From: Todiramphus chloris collaris
Lineage: Eukaryota > Chordata > Aves > Coraciiformes > Alcedinidae
DNA length: 64,000 bases
Direction: 5' to 3'
Assembly: GCA_025345505.1 (NCBI GenBank)
Contig: JANVCC010000022.1
Span: forward strand, 31,631,213-31,695,212
Of the stretch, positions 51,462 through 61,883 are shown piece by piece. Within the stretch, counting starts at the first letter, position 1. Each line of letters opens with the position of its first letter. The notes beneath the pieces were generated by a model. It saw nothing but the letters and a program-made list of their open reading frames with translations. It did no database searches and was not told where the DNA came from. The translations under genes and the position numbers were made by a program.

Positions 51462-54400
51462 CCCTGTCTCATCCAGAAGTTTCTCTCCCCCACTAATGCC
51501 ATCTGACAAATTTTGTTTGACTCGCATCTCTTCAGTTCAAAAATATTATATGGCTGTATTTATTGCCAAACAGACACTATAGTTTTTATCCCCTCACCTC
51601 CCCAAGTGACATAGTTTTCAATGAAAATTCCACTCATTCAAGAGCAACTTTTTCATTTTGGTTTTCGCTGTTAGGAATCTGCCTGCATCTACATCAGATG
51701 TGCCTGAAAGTTCTCTCTAGAGAATTCCTAGGTTAGAGGTATAAAGGGTTACATCTCTGTAATACCAACAGTTTATCAGTTCCAGATGCATATGGAATCC
51801 CAAATCCTGTGTTTACAAATTCCAAATATTAGAATACTTTTGGGGAACAGAGAACAGGAGGGGAGCTGGGAAGCTTCAAGGTTACTTCATGCAAATGAAA
51901 GAGGGCAAATCTGGGTTTGCCCTCCCTGCATCCAAATCTGGTGCACAGGCAAGAACCAGAGCAGCACTTTTGCAAACTGAGCAAATGTTACAGCCTCTGC
52001 AGCAGTAAGTGAAATGTGTGTTGCAGTCCTCCACTAGAGCAGGTATCAGCCAAACATCATTTAATCTTGGAGTTTTTGTAATACTGCCCATAACTGCAAT
52101 TTCAAAGCAAGTCTACAAGAGTCATCTTTAAGGGAAGTTTCTGGTACTTTTCAGTGTGAGAGGAGGTAAAGTGATACCAGCTTGCATGAGAGTCTTGTGA
52201 AGAGGAAGATTGGAGCGATTAAAAAAAAAAATAGTTATTGACTTACTACTTTTGATATTCTGGCAACAGAAGATAGGGCAACAGAGTAGCCTAAGACACC
52301 CTGCGGCTCTCAGAGTTCCCAGGGTGGACTGGTGTTAAATACAGATGCAGCTGTGATTACCTATCCAAATGAGCATCATGATGAAGAACTAAACAAAACC
52401 TCCTTATGACTCCAACTGGGACAGAGGAACAGTATATATGGTGATGCTTTAAGAAAAAGTGAAACTGGAAGAAATCATACAACTCAAACATTGCTCTTTT
52501 ATACATTGAACCATATTATTTCCAGGCTTCTGTTGAGCAAACTGATGGAGGCAGGAGCAGCACAATTCACGAGCAATACTCATGGGCTGAGTTATTATTT
52601 CAAACAGAAATACAAAGAACTCTTAGGAACCTCACAGCAAACCAGTTTCTTCTATGTTGTTGCTACTGCAAATTTGTATTTTCTTTACCCTTCTCATACC
52701 ACCTAACAGCTTTTGTGATGTGTAAAACATGACACATTGTAGTAATGGATTTTAAGTGGTATTTTCCCTGATGCTTGCACAGCTTATTTTGGTTTGCTGA
52801 GGAAACAAGTTCTAGATATGGCCAAGGAGAGGACCTGTCTACCTAAACAAACTTTATATGTTCAAGTCCTTCAGTGCAAAAATGTATCAAATTATCATTT
52901 TTTCCACGCATTGAACCATGAAACAGCAGCCTCCCTTCCCATTTCCACACACATCAGGAACCTGTCATTTTATTTCTGCCCATACCCAGGAGAATCACAG
53001 CAAAGCTCCCTCCTGCCAAGTGCAGCACTGCCTCCCCAGAGAGTCATGACAAAAGCATGACATAAGCAACATAGTTCATAAAGAAGTCTTTTTTTCCAGA
53101 GACCTCCTCAGATACTTTATGCTAAATTCCATTGATGTTCCACAGAACACAGTTACATCTGAAAAATGCTACCATCAGAAAGCAAAAAAGGTAGACACCA
53201 AGCAATACACATTGCAGCTTTACGTCTAGTGAACAAACAGTGAAATTTTAAACAATTTATTATTATTTATTTTTAGGAACTACTAGACTTGGCACAAAAT
53301 AAAGTATTGTGCTACCCCTCATGTTCTCAAACTAATAATTCTTCTTAAGTAATCTTGATCAGCAAGTACTCCACATCATCTTCTCTTGCCACTGAAGACT
53401 AACCACACTGCTGATTTTCAGCGACTTAGAAGTTCAGATACAAAATGAAGAACTAGAAAGTACCATGCTAATTTAATTTCTTGCCACAACTCACCTTTCC
53501 CTGGGTAAGATCAGGGTATTTTTAGGGATCCTGTGCATAAGGCCATCAGTGCCTCTCACCTCCTCTTGCACAGATGGCAAAGGAACACAGGAAGAATTCA
53601 TCTGTGCCTTTGGAAAGGAAGAGTTCTACACCCAAAGCTGCAGTTTTGCAACCCACCTGGGTTAACTTCCAGTTACAGTATGTATCCTATTTTTCTTTCT
53701 GCTTGTCACTGTAAAACATCCCTCTGTTGGGGTTTTTAGCAGTTCATTATCAAGAATGAAGCTAAGAGACATCAAACAAGAATCAGGCAGAAAAGTACTT
53801 AGATAAAACAGTTCTGAGTAACAAGGGTCTGGGATAACCAGAGACATAAAATGCCATGGGTGCAAAATAAACAGTGAATATATTGAAGCTAAAAATCAGA
53901 AGAATGCTTCCAATATGGCAGAGAAGCAGCCTCCCACTACCTAAAGAAAGAAGCCCAACTCAACTTAAAAGATCCAAGTGTGAAGGAGCTATTGTAATAA
54001 GGCTGGACAGGCCTCCCTGGACCACTGGGTCTCGTTCCCTGCAAGGATAGCACTGGAGTTGGATACTTCTGCCTACCACATTACCCTTTCATTATGTTGT
54101 GCAGCTCCCTCTGAAATTACTGAGAGTTGTGCTTACATTTCTGAGGGCAAATCTGGGCAGTTTGCCTTTAGCCTCATACCACTGAATACACTTCCCTTCC
54201 TCCCTCCCTGCCCACAACTTTAAGAATTAAGCTGGGAACATAAATCTCTATTTCAGATTTCCTCGGTTTAGACAGACTAAGCCAAGACACTCCCTGCCCC
54301 TCTCTGACATCTATAGCAATGAGCCCATTTTGGAGTAATTTCCCCTCCTATGGAAGACACCAGCCAATTACATTGATATGTATTTCCTCTCCACATTAAT

Positions 54401-57144
54401 TCAATTTTGTAATCCAAACTAGAGCAAGACTTTGGTTGCTTCTGTATTCTTCAGGCTGCTGTGGGTCCTCAGAAGACAACCAAAGTGGTGAAATTAATTT
54501 GGAACACTGGTTTTCCTCAAAAGTTTTCTCACAGAAAGCTGTAGTGATCCTTCCACTAGACACTGCTCACTAGACAGTTGCCATTAATTACTGCATGGGA
54601 ATATCTGGCCAGATATACACAAGGCACAAATAATGCATTAGCGATTCAGTGGGGTGAGAACTATGGCAGAAGGAGTTGGCTTTCTCTTGTTGTGTCTCGT
54701 TATGCATAATTTCAAATTCCTTTGCCATTTTTACTGGCCGGGCTGTAGACAGAAGCAGGTAGGACACAATAGTGAAGCTGATGGTCACAAAGTGAAGTTT
54801 AAGTGAAGTAGGTAAGTGGAGCTTTGCCAAAACTATGGGCCTTTCCCTGCTACACCGCATGTTGCCAGCCTAGAGGCTGTAGCAAGTTTAAATCCACCAT
54901 TAAACCTGTGTCTAAATGTAAGCCTCTATTTCATGGCCTAAAAGAAAATTCATTTGATGATTAAGAGAAAAACAGAGCTACAGGCTTGTTGGCACAAGCA
55001 GTAGTAGAACCAGCTGCCAGTCCTCTTGGAATGAGGAGGCATATTGCAATAAGAACCACATTGGCTGTAAGAAATCTCAAAGTTACTAGCAAGTTGTCTC
55101 TAACCTCTCAGATTTATAGCATGGCCTGGCTCACAACCATTGCAATTTCATAGCTTCCTCACAACAAAAACTGTTATTAAAGTTTGAAACTCTGGCCAAG
55201 GCTTTTATTCCTACAGAAGTTTATTATCTCCCTCTCTTCTAGTGCTAAAATTGCAACAGTACAATGCTCTCCCTAGGTTATATGTTAAAACATATGTAAT
55301 AATGGTTCGGAGCTACAGCACTGACCTTCCAATAACACATTTTCTGTAGAAGCCACTGGAGACAGGTAGGGTCCTAAGGTCAGCAAAACACATCACTTCC
55401 TTCCATCCTGATCTCTTCTGACGTGAAGCAAGATCAACAGATAAGAAAGAAAGAAAACTGTGCCCTAGCATGTCCGCAGGTAGAATCACGCATTTCTGTG
55501 GACGTGGTGTGAAACAGTAATACAAGTCCAGGGAATTTTCCATCTCATTCCTTGGAAGTTATGTGCAAAACGTATGAACACTACTGTTTGCACAGATAAC
55601 AGATCGAGACACAGTTGAACTAGTTTTCAAAATAGGTTTGTGACAGTGAAACAGCACAGCCTGCAAATTCCACCAGGAGGAAAGTAAGCTAATTTTCAGT
55701 TTCTTAGGCTAGGGACTTCCCACTGAATGAATCCAGCTCCTTTCCCTTCAGAGAAACTAAACGTTTTTCTAGGAGAGAAAGAACTCCAATCCACAGGAGG
55801 AACTGCCAATCTCTCTGCTGATTCTTCTGCCCCAGTCTTCATTTTATATAGGGATATATGGACGAAATCCCCTTGTAGGAAAAGGACATTAGAGGTTAAT
55901 CTTTGCTTTAACAATAAAAATAAGAAAACACTTCACAAACCATTTCAGTCTCGTGGGTTAAATGGAACCAGCTGTACGTGTGGCCATTGTGCAAACAAAC
56001 CGTGGCACTAAAAAGAAGCTATTTCTTGGCAGCACAGAAAAGTGGATAGGACACTACACCGTCACAAAGGGACAGGGAAAGAGGTTAGAAGAGACAGCTC
56101 AGTCATTTATTCTGACCCATTGGATACTGTCAGAAATTCAATTTAACCCTTTGAAACTTATATTGAGACTGGTAAGTGCTACCTGGGTGAAGCACAGAAT
56201 ACAGGAAGACAATTCCTAAACAGTGAGTGGTGTCTCAAGAACTACTAACAGCTGCTGCCCACCTCACTGACTTAAGTCTCTGAGTTCAAAGTCCTGTGAA
56301 ATCCAGTGTTTGCCCCAAGAAACACGTCTATGATTATCACAGATTCCACATGCAGGGGATACACAGAGTTTCAAAAGACAGCTCCCTCCAGACTGAAGGA
56401 GGAGCAGGTACTGCTGGGCTTTTAAGTCTGTGCAAGCAATATAGATATTGTATCTTTTTACTGTATTAGTCTGTAGACTCCAATAAATATACCAAATTCA
56501 GCTTACCACAAGGCTACTGTTTTTCAGAGTGACTGGACCAATGACTGGTATTTATTTGCTGAGACAAGCTCCATAAAAGAAAAAAAGTATCCACACTGTT
56601 CCCCCTCATCACCACAAAGATGACATCTTGTTGCCAATCTGCCTGCCAGGAAACCATGTGGAAATAATACCGATACCACAATCTATAGGCATCCCTCCAA
56701 TGCACTAATCAGGTCATCAGAGTTCAATAACTGACAGCATCTCTAAGACTGTAAAGGAAAAGGCTGTGGTAATAAGGCACAGTCAAGATCAACCCCCAGG
56801 GCCTAGTTAGTTCTTCTCTTCTGGTTTTTTCCTTCTGACTTCAAAAAACATACATTAACAGTACTCCCCCAGTGTTTAGGTTTAAATTTACCATTCCAGA
56901 GAACTTCGAAGTGCAAGCAAGGCCTCTCGGTTTGACGTGCACGCAATGGAAAGTGTCTGCTGCCTCACTGAAGCAAATGCAAGTGCACATGGAAGAGTCA
57001 CACGTCTGCCTTGACAGTAGAATTATGCACATAAACCCTTAGAAGGGCATTGAAAAGGCCTGGAGAGAATTAAATGGGGCATGACAATGATTTGGAGATG
57101 GGGAAAAGTATGTTAAAAACTATAACTATATACATGTTTTTTGT

Positions 57145-57168
57145 AAAAAAAAAAAAATATATATATAC
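57145..57168 (+). repeat. A13 followed by (TA)n
   Basis: Thirteen As run into a short TATATATATATA stretch; ordinary simple repeat. Confidence 0.9.
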
Positions 57169-57674
57169 ACTAAACTGCATTTAAGATGGTTACAAGATTT
57201 CTTAGCACACAGAGCAGAAGTGCTTTCAAAGGGAGAGTAGCAGCACCAGATGCTAACATTTCCTCAGAGAAGGCATACCAAAACCCAGGGGCTGCAAACT
57301 GAAGCTGCAGAAATCTAAATTTGAGAATGCCTTTCTTCTGTTGCATGAGAAAAAGGTAACAAATCAGGAAAACCCAAAAATCTTCTATGCTATTTTGGCC
57401 TCCTATCTTTCTTTCTCAAATAAAAATAAACCACAGGTGTTTTTCTAGGAAATGTGTTTTAATACCATAAGTTATTGAATATGTTGTAAGATCAATGAGA
57501 AGAGACACACTTCTGAAAAGCAGGGAGTAAAATCAGCACACTAAATCCCCCTAGATTAAAGAAACAAGCAAATCACAACTGTACAGTTTTACCCGTTCAG
57601 TACAGCTCTCCAGGAAAGCAAACAAACAAAACCTTAAACCACTGCACTGGAAGTATACAGCCGCTCATTATCTT

Positions 57675-57741
57675 GAGCAAAACTCTTTGAGGGCAGTGAC
57701 AAGATCTTTCTCAGTGTTTACACAGTAGCTGGCACAAGGCA
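57675..57741 (+). mobile_element. L2/MIR-type 3' tail relic
   Basis: AACTCTTTGAGGGCAGTGAC, then CACAGTAGCTGGCACAAGG, matches the shared 3' tail of L2 and MIR3 ('gctccttgagggcagggac...gcacagtgcctggcacatag'). Only the tail is visible. Confidence 0.5.
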
Positions 57742-60639
57742 ACTCAAAATGAATTGTTGTACTGCGTAACACCAGCATACAAAAGGGAGCAGTCAGCCCT
57801 TGTGATGAATTGAAGCTGACCAAACTGTTCAAAACAGCAGCATCAAGTCCTGACACTGAACCTCAACTCAGGTTTTGTTTTCAGAAGCTGAGATTCAATA
57901 TTTGTCAAAGAGTTCAAAACTCTTTATTTTTAAGGTTGTTTGCTTGTTTTGTTGTTGTTGTTTTTTGCTTTTTGTTCATTTGTTTCCAGAAGTCTGTCTC
58001 CTGTAAGCCTGGAAACTGGAGAACAGTTTTCTTGTAAAGCATGTTGAGGTTCAGATACAGACTCCATGTAATAAGTTTAAGGAGTAATTTTTAATCTTTT
58101 TTTTTTCCCCCCTGGCTACAAAATTCCAAATTTAGCTAGCAATAGCTTCATGTCAAGTTCAAGAGCATCTAAAAATCTTCTTGGTCTGTAAAAGGGGTGA
58201 AATATCTATGGATAATAGGAAGCCAGTTACCTCTGAAAATTGTTTTATATTGAGTCTCTCATTGTGCAAGAAACTAATACATTGGCTTGCCACTAAACTA
58301 ATTACATATTTTTGAGCTAATTAATCCATCTGAGACAAAAGAAACAATATTAAGTACAGGGCAAAATCTTACATTAAGGACTCATAATTTGGCTACAAAA
58401 ATTATCCAAAAATAACTCTCCAGTGAAATCCAGAAATTCTACACATGCAGCATGCAGTTTAAAGAACATAAATATTTGACATTTATAAGTGAATTTCCTG
58501 TTTGTAATTTTTTCCAGTACATTAAGCTAAATCTAGACTAAATCTACATTATAGGTAATACAAGTATATTCACTTACAATTTTTATGCAGTGAACTCCTA
58601 AACTGGTTTTACTTAGAGTAAGACAAATTTGCATTAAAACATGGAAGTAGAAGATTCACTTTACTTACCTTTTTTTCAGGCCTTAGAGAAGTCCTTTCAA
58701 ACTGCTTTCCCTCTGATACTTCTTTGTAAAGTGTTTTGAAACCTAGTGATGAGAGCAGTAAAGATTATGTATTTGACTGTACCATTTGAAAAACATTCAA
58801 GTAGAAATCTTGCAAATAATTCACATTAAGGTATTCTACAGTTAGGGAGAAAAAAAATAAAATTATGCTCTTGAAATTACTGATACCTAAACATCAGACA
58901 AGTGAAGTTGGGCTGCAGTAGGTGCATAAACCAACGAGTCTAACTGTGAAGTAGAAAAAGATATCTAGATTACTAGCAAAATCCTTCTGAAACCTGGCAT
59001 TGAGAACAATTTCACAGCTAATTACCTCCACAGAAGCCAATAATCACAAAAGATCCTGACAGCCACTGTAGTTTCATTTGCTAAGAAATCACTCAAGAGA
59101 ACTGACTGGTCAAATACAGGACTTTAAGAAGATTTCTGTAACATGAAGTCTAGTTCCTCTTTATCACACTCAACTGTTTCACTTATTTCTCTTGCATGTA
59201 TTACAATGAAGTGATGAGGTGCAGGTTTTCACCACACATGTTACTGCAGTCAGCTTTGATGAAGAAATTGCTCTGCACAATCTCACGTTCAATTTTTTTG
59301 CGGTAGCTTTTAAAATGTACAGCTCTAACTTCATTATTTAGCTCCTCATATGATGGGGAAATCCCGCAACTCAAAGTCATCACACAGAAACAGCATGCAC
59401 ATTTCCAACAGCTTTCTGGTCCAGGCAGATACGTAGTAGGCTTGAATCCAAGACCTTCAACAGCAAAGCAGACACATCACTAGGTTTGAAGCAAAGTGGT
59501 CCAGCACTCACAGATTAACTAAAGGCTCAAATAGACAAGCTCTGCAAATTTAGGTGTTTCTGTTTAGAGAATGCAAGGTGACTGCTGGAGCAGGGAACTG
59601 GATCTGGCTGGGGGATCAAAACAGAACAATCACAACAAAAACACAAAGCCACAAACACTGCAGTCCTGTGCTCCCAGTAAAAAGAATATAAGTGACTTTA
59701 CTGACACAGTGCAAAGAGAACACAGTATTAGATTTGTTCAGCTATCCAGATATTATTGGTTAATATTAGCTTTGCCTAGCTAAGCCTTATTAATCAACAA
59801 TAACTTGTTTGCATATCTTGTTTTAATACTGGATTGCTTCTATAAAAGCAGCCCATCACACTGCATCTGTAGTGAATAAACTTCTGTACAGCGTCTTCAA
59901 ATGCACGTACATGCTTTATGGCAGAAGGACAACCTGGCAACTGCACAGATACGAATAGAAACACACTTCTGCTCTCATAAACACATCTGTGGAGACCTCT
60001 CCTATAACCAGGGTTATTCTCCTGCAGTTTTTTTCCACGTCTGCAAAACTGGAAAAGCAAGACTATCTTCTTCCTGGATATTATAAGTTCAAGAGGTTTG
60101 AATTTTCTGAAATCCTGTGCAAGATTTTGTAGAAGTGCAAAGCTTTAATCGCCACTGCATATACTGTGTGTATGCAAAAGGTAACATACATAGCTCTGTT
60201 AGCACCCCAAACAGCTTCATGCCCAGCTTGTGCCTCTCCATTTTAATAGATGTCTTCCACGGAGTATTACAGTATTAACAGCTGCTGTATATCAACAACA
60301 TGCAAGGACATTCAGAAATACTCCACGTTTGCCCACGTGGAAAAGAAAGGGACAATATAGTATCAGTTGTTATTCTAGATCCATATACAGTTCTCCAGTG
60401 GAAGAGAGATACAATCCAAAACAGGGAAAGCTGTAAAGGCTACCTGTTAGGGAATAAAAAGAATGGCACTGATACTAAGGGTCACCAAAACCACTGTAAA
60501 AATATAAAATTTTAAGAAAGGGAACTACATAAGGATGTGGCAAGAAAGAAAGAGGACACTAAAAAGGAGCAGTTCAAAAACTAAGAGGCCTCAAGGAGAG
60601 TTCGGAGATTACTGCAGAGCTTGGTCAGAAAATGGATTG
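57742..60639. other. Gene-free stretch before the ancient CR1
   Basis: This is AT-rich non-coding DNA. Apart from a T/G tract near 57.95 kb I recognise nothing in it. Confidence 0.5.
57934..57981 (-). repeat. T/G-rich tract with (TTG)n core
   Basis: GGTTGTTTGC, TTGTTTTGTTGTTGTTG, TTTTTTGC: mostly T and G with a short GTT repeat. Confidence 0.85.
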
Positions 60640-61722
60640 CCTAAGTAAAGACAGAGAAGCCCATAAAACATAGCAAGTCAAACGTAAAGAGGAAATTAAG
60701 ATGGCTAAAAGACAATTGAAAAAGCACCTGCAAGCAAAGATCACGGTGCTAGTAAACAGCTCTTTAAATACATCATCCACAGAAAGGTATCTATGAAAGT
60801 GGTAGATTTGCTATACGACAAAAGGGTAAAAAGGGCAGATGGGGACGGTAAAGCTTTAGTAGACAAACACAGCAAATTCTTTACATCGGTCTTTACTGCT
60901 GAAATCTTTGCAGAGATTTCTACACTCATTGCATTCTGTTGCAAATCTGGCAGAGGAGCCAGATCAATCTGAAGTAAATTCAGGAAATACTAGAACAAAC
61001 AAGGAAGTTAGATATTAATGAATCACTGGGACAGAACAACATTCACACAAGTTCTGAAGAAACTCAAATGTGAATTGAAGAACAAGGCAATACCAGCTCT
61101 AACCATTTCTACTCAGAACCTGGAACCATCCTTGACAGTTTTCTAAATTCATTGCCTCAGTCTTCAGTAGCACTCAAAAAAGCCAGCAAAATACAGGCCA
61201 TCATCTGAAAGAGAACAAGACAGGGCATTTCTGCCACTTCACACAACCTGAGTACTCCTGCAACTTAAGCAGTGTGATTTGCTCTCCACATTCCAAGAAG
61301 GGCATTATAATGTTAGAAGGGGTGCAGATAAAGGCAACCAAATGGAAATGGAGCAGATAGTTAACATGGAGAGACTAAACAGCCTTGAGACTCCTCAGCT
61401 TGGAGAAGGTGGCTGAGGGTAGATATGACCAGGTATAAACCCATGAACTGCTGAATGCAGAACTGTTATTTGCCAAATCCTACAACACTAGAACAAGGGA
61501 GTAGTCACTGAAACTAGTAAACCCATTTCAGCAGAAAATACTTGTTTACCAAGCAGGTTACAAGCCTCTGGAACTTGCTGTCACACAAGACTGTGACAGC
61601 AAAGGTTGTCCATCAGTTCAAAAAGGGATTAAACAAACTCCTAGACAACAGGTCCATAAATGGACACTTGAAAGGACTAAATAGGTACGTAACTTCTAAT
61701 ACTCTTAACACAAGAGCTGTGT
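60640..61722 (+). mobile_element. Ancient CR1 LINE fragment with internal deletion
   Basis: The plus strand follows the old reptile/bird CR1 consensus I know. One part (about 60690-61200) matches the region before and at the start of the reverse transcriptase, for example around TTCTTTACATCGGTCTTTAC (from 60880) and AAGAAACTCAAATGTGAA (from 61056). The other part (about 61280-61722) matches the 3' end, for example GGCAACCAAATGGAA near 61335 and CTCTGGAACTTGCTG near 61566. The reverse transcriptase core that should lie between them is missing, so this is a deleted copy. It is strongly diverged, with many stops and indels, which points to an insertion predating most bird radiations. It is not the young chicken CR1-B/F type. 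The left edge is uncertain by ~50-100 bp. Confidence 0.85.
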
Positions 61723-61754
61723 AAACTGGAGAGGTAGAGAGAAGTGGATCTCAA

Positions 61755-61883
61755 AAAAACAAAACAAAAGCCAACCTCCCAAAACCAACAACAACAAAAC
61801 ACTAAAAACAAAACAACAAACAAAACAAAACCCCACCAAACAAACAAAAAACCAACACCAAAAAACAACACACAACCAACAAA
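61755..61883 (+). repeat. Long degenerate A/C-rich tract after the CR1
   Basis: About 129 bases with almost no G or T, built of CAAAA, CAACAACAAAA and ACCCCACC-type pieces. It lies ~30 bp after the recognisable CR1 end, so it may be a separate insertion or a later expansion. Confidence 0.88.

Larger units (their letters stand above)
42391..57674. other. Long gene-free stretch with A/C and T/G tracts
   Basis: About 15 kb with no recognised exon. It contains a locally CpG-richer patch around 43.6-43.9 kb, A/C tracts at 44.9 and 48.6 kb, an 18-base C run at 45.98 kb, a 20-base A run at 50.3 kb, a T/G tract at 51.4 kb and an A13(TA)n tract at 57.15 kb. ORFs up to 115 codons occur, none recognisable. 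Confidence 0.5.
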
